From Prolixibacteraceae bacterium (GTDB taxonomy: Bacteria; Bacteroidota; Bacteroidia; Bacteroidales; Prolixibacteraceae), in contig DMSQ01000059.1 of NCBI GenBank assembly GCA_003457135.1, forward strand, positions 23,922-87,921: 64,000 nt of DNA, read 5' to 3'. Of the stretch, positions 51,516-59,620 are shown one piece after another. The notes below the pieces were generated by a model that searched no databases, had not been told where the DNA came from, and saw only the letters and a program-made list of their open reading frames with translations. Numbering within the stretch: the stretch's first letter is position 1; every line of letters starts with the position of its first letter. Both the position numbers and the translations under genes were made by a program.

Positions 51516-52916
51516 ATGGAAACAAAAACTTTATTCGACAAAATTTGGGATGCGCACGTGGTCAAAGAGGTTGAAGGCGGACCGAGTGTTTTATACATCG
51601 ATCAGCATTTAATACACGAAGTGACCAGCCCTGTTGCATTTCTGGGACTGGAAAAACGCGGGGCAAAAGTGCTCCGTCCGGAGAAAACCGTTGCCACGCC
51701 CGACCATAACGTGCCAACCATTAACCAGCACCTGAGCATCAAGGACGAATTATCGCGCAATCAGGTTGAAATGCTGAAGAAAAACTGTGCCACCCACGGC
51801 ATTGTTTATCATGGTTTGGGAAGTGAAGGACATGGAGTTGTTCATATTATCGGTCCTGAAATGGGAATAACCCAACCCGGAATGACCATTGTTTGCGGCG
51901 ACAGCCACACTTCCACTCATGGAGCTTTCGGAGCCATCGCTTTCGGGATCGGTACCAGCGAAGTGGAAATGGTGTTGGCAAGTCAGTGCATTATGCAGCC
52001 GAAACCCAGGAAAATGCTGATTGCAGTAAACGGTAAACTGAACAAAGGTGTTACAGCAAAAGACATCGCTTTATATGTAATTGCTCAGATTTCAACTTCA
52101 GGCGGAACAGGACACTTTATTGAATTTGCCGGATCAGCCATTGAAAGTCTGACTATGGAAGGCCGTATGACCCTTTGCAACATGAGTATCGAATGTGGCG
52201 CCCGTGGCGGTATGATTGCCCCTGATCAAACCACATTCGACTATGTGAAAGGCCGTCAATTTGCGCCAAAAGGCGAAGATTGGGTCAAAAAACTTGCTTA
52301 CTGGAAAACATTGAAATCGGATGCTGATGCGGTTTTCGATACAGTATATGAATTTGATGCAGCCAACATCGAACCGATGATCACTTTTGGGACCAACCCC
52401 GGAATGGGAATCGGCATCTCGCAAAATGTTCCGGATAGTAATAAACTAACAGGTTCGGATAAACTGACCTACGAAAAGTCGCTGAAATACATGGGCTATA
52501 CGGAAGGCGACAAAATGGTCGGTAAAAAAATTGATTATGTTTTCGTCGGAAGCTGCACCAATGGCCGTATTGAAGATTTCCGAAGCTTTACTGCATTCGT
52601 GAAAGGCAAAAAGAAAGCCAATAACGTAACTGCCTGGATTGTTCCCGGATCGCGTGCTGTGGAAAAACAGATTATTGCTGAAGGATTGGTTGAAATCCTG
52701 AATGCTGCCGGTTTCGAATTGCGTCAGCCCGGATGTTCAGCATGTCTGGCAATGAACGACGATAAAATTCCGGAGGGAAAATATTCGGTATCCACCTCGA
52801 ACCGCAATTTCGAAGGCCGTCAGGGACCCGGCGCACGCACACTGCTTGCCAGTCCGCTAACTGCTGCCGCCGCTGCTGTGACAGGTAAGATTACTGATCC
52901 GAGAGAATTCCTTTAG
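51516..52916 (+). CDS. leuC: 3-isopropylmalate dehydratase large subunit
   Basis: 466 residues. Aconitase-type Fe-S ligands are C347 (GSCTNGR), C407 and C410 (PGCSACLAMN). The start has LFDKIWDAHVV and LYIDQHLIHEVTSPVAFLGL, then GDSHTSTHGAFGAIAFGIG. With LeuD it isomerises 2-isopropylmalate to 3-isopropylmalate; the same complex can act on citramalate. A four-helix-bundle gene separates it from leuD. Confidence 0.96.
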   Translation: METKTLFDKIWDAHVVKEVEGGPSVLYIDQHLIHEVTSPVAFLGLEKRGAKVLRPEKTVATPDHNVPTINQHLSIKDELSRNQVEMLKKNCATHGIVYHGLGSEGHGVVHIIGPEMGITQPGMTIVCGDSHTSTHGAFGAIAFGIGTSEVEMVLASQCIMQPKPRKMLIAVNGKLNKGVTAKDIALYVIAQISTSGGTGHFIEFAGSAIESLTMEGRMTLCNMSIECGARGGMIAPDQTTFDYVKGRQFAPKGEDWVKKLAYWKTLKSDADAVFDTVYEFDAANIEPMITFGTNPGMGIGISQNVPDSNKLTGSDKLTYEKSLKYMGYTEGDKMVGKKIDYVFVGSCTNGRIEDFRSFTAFVKGKKKANNVTAWIVPGSRAVEKQIIAEGLVEILNAAGFELRQPGCSACLAMNDDKIPEGKYSVSTSNRNFEGRQGPGARTLLASPLTAAAAAVTGKITDPREFL

Positions 52917-53083
52917 AAATCTTGAATCTCGAATCTTGAGAGAAAAGAATCTTGAGTTTCGATTCTTAAATGAAAACAGTTTCGAATTACACATCATTTG
53001 TATTTTTTTTTTGAAACATTCGCCATTCGAGATTCTAATATTCTAATACTTTGTGAAATTCTAATATTCTAATCTTCTGAAAA

Positions 53084-53440
53084 ATGTCTGATTTAGCATC
53101 GTTTAAAGATCAACTAAAAAAGCGAACTAAAAAGTTCGCTCATGATTGTGTAAAGTTTTCTTTGGATCTACCCAAAGATCAACTTGGAAAGCACCTTAGT
53201 GGTCAATTGATCAGATGTTCAACTTCGGTTGCAGCCAATTATCGGGCATCTTGCATTGCACAAACGGTTCCAGTACTGATTAGCAAAATGAGTATTGCAA
53301 TTGAAGAGGCCGATGAAAGTGAATTCTGGATTGAATTTGCTCTGGATGAAGGCTTGAATTCAGACTCGAATGGTTCGGCTTTAATGATTGAGGCTCATGA
53401 GATCGCATCAATTTTAATAAAATCAAGAATGACATTATAA
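53084..53440 (+). CDS. Four-helix-bundle protein, S23/IVS type
   Basis: 118 residues, all helical. LGKHLSGQLIRCSTSVAANY followed by RASCIAQT is the family signature of 23S-rRNA-intervening-sequence-type proteins (helices 2 and 3). The function is not established; such genes are scattered through Bacteroidota genomes, often in repeat-rich spacers. It lies between leuC and leuD in the same direction, flanked by AT-rich ATTCTAATATTCTAA repeats on both sides. It is not known to belong to leucine synthesis and is probably an insertion that leaves the operon readable. Confidence 0.85.
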   Translation: MSDLASFKDQLKKRTKKFAHDCVKFSLDLPKDQLGKHLSGQLIRCSTSVAANYRASCIAQTVPVLISKMSIAIEEADESEFWIEFALDEGLNSDSNGSALMIEAHEIASILIKSRMTL

Positions 53441-53474
53441 AATAACTCGCACAAATAAAATGTTGCCACTATTC

Positions 53475-53521
53475 ATTCAAGATTCTAATATTCTAACATT
53501 CTAACATTCTAATATTCTAAA
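53475..53521. repeat. Short AT-rich tandem repeat before leuD
   Basis: The unit ATTCTAATATTCTAAC and shorter forms are repeated about three to four times, ending at the leuD start. Related copies lie upstream of the four-helix-bundle gene at about 53026-53078. Confidence 0.7.
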
Positions 53522-53522
53522 A

Positions 53523-54107
53523 ATGGCTTACGATAAATTTACAACCCTAACATCTCCGGCAGTTCCGCTGCCCATCGAAAATGTTGATACCGACCAGATT
53601 ATTCCGGCACGTTTCCTGAAAGCCGTTGAACGCAAAGGTTTTGGCGATAACCTTTTCCGCGACTGGCGATACGATAAAAGCAACCAGCCGATTGCCGATT
53701 TTCCGCTGAATCAGGCCAAATATTCAGGCAAAATACTGGTTGGAGGTAAAAACTTCGGAAGTGGCTCGAGCCGTGAACATGCTGCGTGGGCAATTTACGA
53801 TTATGGTTTCCGCGTGGTGGTTTCCAGTTTCTTTGCCGACATTTTTCAGGGAAACGCTTTGAACAATGGCATACTTCCGGTGGTTGTATCTCCTGAGTTT
53901 CTGGAAAAAATATTTATGGCAATCGAAGCCGATCAGAATACTTTATTTGAGGTTGATCTTGAGAACCAGAAATTTACGATCTGTGGAACAGGCGAATCGG
54001 TTGGTTTTTCGATCAATCCTTACAAAAAACATTGTTTGACAAACGGACTCGACGACATTGATTATCTGATCAGCATGAAAGAAGAAATCGCTGCGTTTGA
54101 AAAATAA
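53523..54107 (+). CDS. leuD: 3-isopropylmalate dehydratase small subunit
   Basis: 194 residues. The swivelling-domain motif NFGSGSSREHAAWAIYDYG and the early NVDTDQIIPARFLK are typical. It completes the LeuCD isomerase. An N-terminal start at 53523 (MAYDKFTTL) fits family length. The 131-nt spacer after it carries facing inverted repeats before the second synthase gene. Confidence 0.95.
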   Translation: MAYDKFTTLTSPAVPLPIENVDTDQIIPARFLKAVERKGFGDNLFRDWRYDKSNQPIADFPLNQAKYSGKILVGGKNFGSGSSREHAAWAIYDYGFRVVVSSFFADIFQGNALNNGILPVVVSPEFLEKIFMAIEADQNTLFEVDLENQKFTICGTGESVGFSINPYKKHCLTNGLDDIDYLISMKEEIAAFEK

Positions 54108-54230
54108 CAGCCTCCCCCAAACCCCCTCCACAAGAGGGGGCTTAGAGAGATGCTGTTCGAAAGAATGACTTCATTTTGCATTTTGCCTTTTTAGCCCCTC
54201 CCTGTGGAGGGGTTGGGGAGGCTGATAAAT
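54108..54230. repeat. Inverted CAGCCTCCCC / GGGGAGGCTG repeat pair
   Basis: CAGCCTCCCCCAAACCCCCT-type sequence (54109-54133) faces its near reverse complement GTGGAGGGGTTGGGGAGGCT (54203-54227) across about 70 nt. Each arm also holds its own small hairpin. It belongs to the C-rich spacer repeat family seen at 6780, 51468 and 57121. Confidence 0.6.
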
Positions 54231-54238
54231 TAATTATT

Positions 54239-55777
54239 ATGACAGGAAAATTAGTTGAAGTTAAAGATCAGTTAATCAGCATCATGGATACGACACTTCG
54301 AGATGGGGAACAAACCTCAGGAGTGTCGTTTACAGATATGGAAAAGCTGAGTGTCTCCCGGATTTTGCTTGAAGACGTAAAAGTTGACCGGATCGAAATT
54401 GCATCAGCCCGCGTTTCTGACGGCGAATTCCTTGCGGCTAAGCGGGTGATGGAATGGGCAAAAGAAAAAGGCCATCTGTCGAAGGTTGAAATTTTAGGCT
54501 TTGTGGACGGAAAAATTTCACTCGACTGGATTAATTCCGCCGGAGGAAAAGCGCTCAATTTGCTCTGCAAAGGTTCGTATAAACATGTTACCCAGCAATT
54601 GAGGAAAACTCCGGAACAACATATTGAAGACATAAAGAAGACGGTAAATTACGCCGAAGAATTGGGGATCAAAGTCAATGTTTACCTGGAAGACTGGTCG
54701 AACGGAATGCGTAATTCGAAAGATTACGTTCATTTTATGGTTTCCGAAATGCTGAAACTCAATATTGACCGAATCATGTTACCTGATACGCTTGGTATTC
54801 TTGATCCGGACGAAACGTATGAGTTTTGTCGCGAAATGATCGAAACTTATCCCGAAGCACGCTTTGATTTTCATGCACATAACGATTATGATTTGGCCTG
54901 TGCCAATGTTTTTCATGCCATCAAAGCTGGAATCCGCACCGTACATACAACCGTAAACGGATTGGGTGAACGGGCAGGTAATGCTCCGCTTTCGAGTGTG
55001 ATTGCAACTGTAAAAGACCACCTGAAAATGGAAACGCGGGTGAATGAAAGCATGCTGAATAAGGTTTCGAAGCTGGTCGAATCTTTCTCCGGAATCCGCA
55101 TCCCAACCAATAAACCACTAATCGGTGAATTCGTGTTTACACAATGCAGTGGAATCCATGCCGATGGCGACAGCAAAAATAATTTATATTTCAACGATTT
55201 GCTTCCTGAACGTTTTGGACGGACCCGCGTTTATGCACTTGGAAAAACCTCAGGAAAGGCCAATATCAAAAATAACCTGGAAGAACTGGGCATTGAACTC
55301 GATCCGGCTTCACTTAAAATGGTCACCGACCGGATTATTGAGCTTGGTGATCGGAAAGAAACGGTGACTATTCAGGATTTGCCCTATATTGTGGCCGACG
55401 TGCTCAATTATGAAGATAGCGAATCGGCTATTAGTCTGGTGAATTATTCGTTATCAAGCGCCATGGGACTTAAACCTACTGCCACTGTCAGTATTCTGAT
55501 CAAAGGTGAAAAATATGAAGCAACTGCCGCCGGTGACGGAATGTACGATGCTTTTATGAATGCCGTTCAATCAGTTTATAAAGAAATGAACAAGCCTTTC
55601 CCAAAGCTTTTGGATTATTCTGTAACTATCCCTCCTGGTGGTCAAACCGATGCTTTAGTCGAGACCATGATAACCTGGGAATTGGGACGCGAATTCAAAA
55701 CCCGCGGACTCGATTCAGACCAGACTGCCGCAGCCATCAAAGCCACCATGCGTATGCTGAATTTGATAGAGAAGTGA
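54239..55777 (+). CDS. LeuA-family synthase, citramalate-synthase-like
   Basis: 512 residues from the ATG at 54239. HMGL-like barrel: MDTTLRDGEQTSGVSFTDME, DFHAHNDYDLACAN and NGLGERAGNAPLSSV, then a LeuA-type regulatory domain. The EQTSGVSF motif is typical of (R)-citramalate synthases (CimA) and of the second LeuA-like enzymes, whereas the leuA gene here has EQVPGCQ. Citramalate synthase joins pyruvate and acetyl-CoA, and LeuCD and LeuB turn the product into 2-ketobutyrate for isoleucine. A second isopropylmalate synthase cannot be excluded. It lies between leuD and leuB in the same direction. Confidence 0.85.
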   Translation: MTGKLVEVKDQLISIMDTTLRDGEQTSGVSFTDMEKLSVSRILLEDVKVDRIEIASARVSDGEFLAAKRVMEWAKEKGHLSKVEILGFVDGKISLDWINSAGGKALNLLCKGSYKHVTQQLRKTPEQHIEDIKKTVNYAEELGIKVNVYLEDWSNGMRNSKDYVHFMVSEMLKLNIDRIMLPDTLGILDPDETYEFCREMIETYPEARFDFHAHNDYDLACANVFHAIKAGIRTVHTTVNGLGERAGNAPLSSVIATVKDHLKMETRVNESMLNKVSKLVESFSGIRIPTNKPLIGEFVFTQCSGIHADGDSKNNLYFNDLLPERFGRTRVYALGKTSGKANIKNNLEELGIELDPASLKMVTDRIIELGDRKETVTIQDLPYIVADVLNYEDSESAISLVNYSLSSAMGLKPTATVSILIKGEKYEATAAGDGMYDAFMNAVQSVYKEMNKPFPKLLDYSVTIPPGGQTDALVETMITWELGREFKTRGLDSDQTAAAIKATMRMLNLIEK

Positions 55778-55885
55778 TAGTTCCGTGTTTCGGGGTGCGT
55801 GTTACGGGTTTTCGGTTGTCCATGTTTCGGAAGCGAAGGTTTTGGAAATTGAATATTGGATATTTAGTATTGAATATTTGTTTCA

Positions 55886-55932
55886 AAACCCTGCAGGGTT
55901 TAATTTGAATAACCGCGGATGAAATCCGTGGC
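55886..55932. repeat. Palindromic spacer repeats before leuB
   Basis: The 16-nt perfect palindrome AAACCCTGCAGGGTTT (55886-55901) is followed by an imperfect hairpin ACCGCGGAT-GAA-ATCCGTGGC (55912-55932). Both are common-looking Bacteroidota spacer words. The rest of 55778-56054 includes a TTTCGGGGTGCG-type stretch. Confidence 0.6.
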
Positions 55933-56054
55933 AAGAAATAGCTAAGAGCACAAGGCGCATCCAGAGAATTGGTTTGAAAAGTAAACGCTGTATGCGCCGC
56001 ATGGAGAAGCTTATAGCAAAATAGAGATAAATTTTCAGACAAAAAAACCAAAAT

Positions 56055-57119
56055 ATGAAGTTAAAATTAGCCATTCTTCCCGGCGACGGGATCGGGCCTG
56101 AAATCATCGAACAGGCCATGAAAGTTGTTAAGGCTGTTGCCGTCAAATTTAATCACGAACTCGCATATGAATATGCGTTAACTGGCGCTTGTGCCATTGA
56201 TGCGGTGGGCCTGCCTTATCCTGATTCCACTCACGAATTGTGTATGAAGGCTGATGCAGTTCTGTTTGGCGCCATTGGCGACCCGAAATACGACAACAAT
56301 CCGAAAGCAACGGTTCGTCCGGAGCAAGGTTTGCTGCTGATGCGCAAAAAACTCGGTTTATATGCCAACATTCGCCCCGTAGTTACTTTCCCATCGTTGC
56401 TGCACAAATCACCGTTGCGCCGCGAACTGATTGAAGGCGCAGATTTTGTGGCCATCCGCGAACTGACCGGCGGTATTTATTTCGGCGAAAAGGGCCGTCT
56501 CGACAACGGAAACACGGCTTTCGACACTTGTACTTATACACGTGCCGAAGTGGAACGGATACTGAAACTGGCTTACGAATATGCCATGAAACGGCGCAAA
56601 AAACTGACTGTTGTTGACAAAGCCAATGTGTTGGAAAGTTCGCGTTTGTGGAGAGAAATTGCTCAGGAAATGGCTCCGGCTTATCCTGAAGTAACTACCG
56701 AATACATGTTTGTTGACAATGCCGCGATGCAGATTATCCAGTGGCCGAAAAACTTCGATGTGATGGTTACCGAAAACATGTTCGGCGATATCCTGACAGA
56801 CGAAGCCAGCGTAATTACCGGATCACTCGGATTATCTCCATCGGCTTCCATTGGCATTCACACTTCGGTATTCGAGCCTATCCACGGTTCGTATCCGCAG
56901 GCTGCCGGTAAAAACATTGCCAACCCGGTTGCCACCATTTTGTCGGCTGCCATGATGTTCGAATACGCATTCAATCTTCAGGCTGAAGGTGCCATCATCC
57001 GCAAAGCTGTTGATGCTTCGCTTGATGCCAAAGTGGTAACGGTTGACATTGCAGTTGATAAGCCGTATTCAACTTCCGAAGTAGGCGACTGGATTGCAGA
57101 GTGGATTGCTAGAAACTAA
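56055..57119 (+). CDS. leuB: 3-isopropylmalate dehydrogenase
   Basis: 354 residues. It starts with ILPGDGIGPEIIEQAMKVV. The substrate-binding LLMRKKLGLYANIRPV, the RELTGGIYFGEKG segment, the lysine in VDKANVLESSRLWRE, and the final DILTDEASVITGSLGLSPSA are all present. The enzyme oxidises and decarboxylates 3-isopropylmalate with NAD+, and can also handle 3-methylmalate from the citramalate route. It is the last gene of the leucine operon. Confidence 0.96.
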   Translation: MKLKLAILPGDGIGPEIIEQAMKVVKAVAVKFNHELAYEYALTGACAIDAVGLPYPDSTHELCMKADAVLFGAIGDPKYDNNPKATVRPEQGLLLMRKKLGLYANIRPVVTFPSLLHKSPLRRELIEGADFVAIRELTGGIYFGEKGRLDNGNTAFDTCTYTRAEVERILKLAYEYAMKRRKKLTVVDKANVLESSRLWREIAQEMAPAYPEVTTEYMFVDNAAMQIIQWPKNFDVMVTENMFGDILTDEASVITGSLGLSPSASIGIHTSVFEPIHGSYPQAAGKNIANPVATILSAAMMFEYAFNLQAEGAIIRKAVDASLDAKVVTVDIAVDKPYSTSEVGDWIAEWIARN

Positions 57120-57437
57120 CAGCCCCCTAAATCCCCCGAAGGGGGACTTGGCGCCTCGAATTATTCGAATTATTCGCTCCTAAATATTGATTTTTCAGAA
57201 CCTCTTCTGCCCAAACTCCTTTCCTATTCGGGGAAGGGTTGGGGATGGGGCTAAAATACAGAAAAGTTCTTTGCACAGGCAGGGAGCTTTTTTTTATGGC
57301 TGATCCTATGACTGAAGTTTCATCGGATCAGCAAATAATTTGGGAAATGCCTTACACTGTACCAACAACTCATTGTTTTTGTTTACACTCAAACGATCGG
57401 CAACGGGGTGACGAAGTCCGGGCATGTTTTTAACTTT
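57120..57437. repeat. C-rich spacer repeats after leuB
   Basis: AGCCCCCTAAATCCCCCGAA at 57121 faces GGGGAAGGGTTGGGGATGGG at about 57230. A GCTGATCC / GGATCAGC pair follows (57299-57306 with 57325-57332). A 64-codon frame at 57239-57433 looks accidental. No gene is supported in these 318 nt. Confidence 0.45.
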
Positions 57438-58691
57438 TCACGCCAATTCGATCATGGTAATTTCAGGCAAAATACCCAGCCTGCCCTGGTAGCCTATAAA
57501 ACCGAATCCACGATTGACATACAGGTACTGGTTTTGCTCCTGATACAAACCTGCCCACTGTTTATAAAGGTATTGGACCGGGCTCCATTTAAAGCCAGGG
57601 ATATCAATCCCAAATTGCATTCCATGGGTATGGCCACTCAAGGTAAGTGTAATATCCTGATAGTCTTTGCGAACTTGGGCATCCCAATGCGAAGGGTCGT
57701 GGCTCAGGAGTATTTTCACTGATATATTTGAATTTTCCAATCCCGCCATCGCCTTTTCCATATCTCCATATTTAGTAAAACCTCTTGCTCCCCAATTTTC
57801 TATACCGATCAGAGCCAGTTTTTGGTTATTTCGTTCCAGGATCACATGCTCATTCATCAGCAAACGCCAACCTAATGCTTCATGATGTTGTTTGAGCTGC
57901 TCCAGATTTTGTTTCTTGGCTTCGTCTGATGGCCACGTAACGTAATCGCCATAATCGTGGTTCCCCAAAACGGAGTATATGCCCAAAGGCGCATTCATCG
58001 CTTTAAAGATATCCATATATGGAACAATTTCTTCGGCCTTATTATTCACCAGGTCTCCGGTAAATATAATCAGGTCCGGTTTTTCGTTCATAACGGAAGC
58101 AACACCTTCCGATACCGCTTTTGGATCATCAAAACTGCCCGAATGAATATCAGAAATCTGTGCAATTTTCAGCCCTTTAAATTCCTCTGGCAAATTTTTC
58201 AGCAGAACACGTATATGCCTGATTTTGTATCGGTAGCGGTTTATCATTCCATAGGTCAGACCTGTAGTAAGTAAAGCTCCGAGAAATAAAGCTGTTTGAG
58301 AGATAAAGGCAAACCGGCTGATAAAACGCGATCCTTCCGGCGGACTGCCAACAGGATGATGTTTAAACGAAAAGAAAAAGCTGAAGATATTGGGAATGAC
58401 CATGATCATATCGGTCAGTAGCAGAAAGGCAGCAATCAGTACTTTCCCCAGAAAAACTCCGATTAAAAAGTTAATTGTATATTTTATTGTGAGCGAAGGC
58501 CATGCAGTCCTAAACCAATGGGGCATGGCATAAAAACTCCACAATACGGCAAGGGACAAACCGCCGTAAAGAATATACATTCCCAACTGAAACCCACCGC
58601 TTGTATTCCGAAGAACCGACCTGAGGGCCACAAATGAATAATATTCCACGGCCAGAATAAAAATGCCAAAAATCAAAAATTGCTTGCTCAT
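57438..58691 (-). CDS. Membrane metallophosphoesterase, YkuE-like
   Basis: 417 residues. Four hydrophobic helices fill the first 150 residues, followed by a calcineurin-like domain with metal motifs QISDIHSGSF, FTGDLVN, LGNHDYGDY, LLSHDP and SGHTHGMQFG. Similar membrane enzymes cleave phosphoesters at the membrane, for example lipid-linked ones such as UDP-diacylglucosamine; the substrate here is unknown. It is on the minus strand, convergent with the leucine operon. A terminator separates it from the VOC gene upstream on the same strand. Confidence 0.88.
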   Translation of the reverse strand: MSKQFLIFGIFILAVEYYSFVALRSVLRNTSGGFQLGMYILYGGLSLAVLWSFYAMPHWFRTAWPSLTIKYTINFLIGVFLGKVLIAAFLLLTDMIMVIPNIFSFFFSFKHHPVGSPPEGSRFISRFAFISQTALFLGALLTTGLTYGMINRYRYKIRHIRVLLKNLPEEFKGLKIAQISDIHSGSFDDPKAVSEGVASVMNEKPDLIIFTGDLVNNKAEEIVPYMDIFKAMNAPLGIYSVLGNHDYGDYVTWPSDEAKKQNLEQLKQHHEALGWRLLMNEHVILERNNQKLALIGIENWGARGFTKYGDMEKAMAGLENSNISVKILLSHDPSHWDAQVRKDYQDITLTLSGHTHGMQFGIDIPGFKWSPVQYLYKQWAGLYQEQNQYLYVNRGFGFIGYQGRLGILPEITMIELA

Positions 58692-58903
58692 TATGTTATT
58701 GTTTTCATGCTGTTTCCAAACGAATTCCCCACCGACTGATCTTCAACTTTTGAAAAGATAAACGATCTGAAACGGAATTTCCCTTATTAACAAGCAAGGC
58801 AACAGGATAGTTGAAACTAATATGCAAAAGGCCTATCGTTTTGTTAAAGTCAATTGATTGACACCTATACATAGCTGCTAAAAATAAATATAGAGTACAG
58901 AGC

Positions 58904-58933
58904 AAAAAAATGACGGCTTTTTGAGCCGTCATT
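58904..58933 (-). terminator. Terminator of the VOC gene
   Basis: A perfect 10-bp stem AATGACGGCT / AGCCGTCATT with a 5-nt loop is followed on the minus strand by a run of T. It ends the VOC gene 15 nt before the hairpin begins. Confidence 0.85.
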
Positions 58934-58947
58934 CTGGAATATTTTCC

Positions 58948-59388
58948 CTACTTCTCCATCGGCTTTTCGTTGAAGCTGACCATCCAGCTAATACCAAACT
59001 GGTCGGTAAACATGCCAAAATAATCGCCCCAAAAGGTATTGGACATAGGCATGGTTACCTTGCCACCGGCTGAAAGGCCATTGAACAACCGGTCAGCTGA
59101 TTCTTTCGAGTCGGTATTGATGGAGAGGGAGAAGTTATTTCCTTGCGCGAAGCCCGATGTCCATTCTCCTCCGGTGTCGCTGCCCATTAACATGGTTTCC
59201 TGACTAATGGGTAATGAAATGTGCATAATTTTTTCAGCGTCTTCGGACGCAACAGGTTTGCCCCCGTCAGTGGGCATGTCCTTGTAATAGCCCACATAGG
59301 GAAATTCTCCGCCAAATACAGATTTGTAAAAGTTGAAGGCCTCCAAACAGTTACCGTTGAAGGTGAGATAAACATTAACTGTTGTCAT
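58948..59388 (-). CDS. VOC family protein (PhnB-like)
   Basis: 146 residues from the ATG at 59388 (MTTVNVYLTFNG); an upstream frame would add 27 untypical residues. It has two beta-alpha-beta-beta-beta modules of the vicinal-oxygen-chelate fold: LEAFNFYKSVFGGEFPYVGY and, at the end, WGDYFGMFTDQFGISWMVSF. The PhnB-like group is related to glyoxalase/3-demethylubiquinone methyltransferase-like proteins of uncertain function. A terminator follows. It is divergent from the PHP gene 230 nt away. Confidence 0.88.
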   Translation of the reverse strand: MTTVNVYLTFNGNCLEAFNFYKSVFGGEFPYVGYYKDMPTDGGKPVASEDAEKIMHISLPISQETMLMGSDTGGEWTSGFAQGNNFSLSINTDSKESADRLFNGLSAGGKVTMPMSNTFWGDYFGMFTDQFGISWMVSFNEKPMEK

Positions 59389-59507
59389 AGTTGTAATTTT
59401 AAATGTTAATAATTTTGAGTTTGGTAGAAAGCTTAACAGGTTTTGATCCTTTTTGTTTTTCCGGATCAAATAAAATTTGGGCAGTTTTTTCCGGGTTATT
59501 TAATACT

Positions 59508-59526
59508 GATCCGATAATTTCGGATC
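59508..59526. promoter_or_regulatory. Palindrome in front of the PHP-aldolase cluster
   Basis: The palindrome GATCCGATAATTTCGGATC (7-nt arms GATCCGA / TCGGATC) lies 95 nt upstream of the PHP gene and could be an operator. No other evidence supports this. Confidence 0.3.
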
Positions 59527-59620
59527 ATCGAATCAGTTAAATCCAATTACAGGATACCAAAGGATACAAAACCTGACTGAAATTTGTTACTTTATCCCGA
59601 AATTTAGAAAATACTATACA

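Noticed and set aside
57239..57433. 64-codon + strand frame after leuB
   Set aside because: It starts inside a C-rich repeat and has no recognisable motif.
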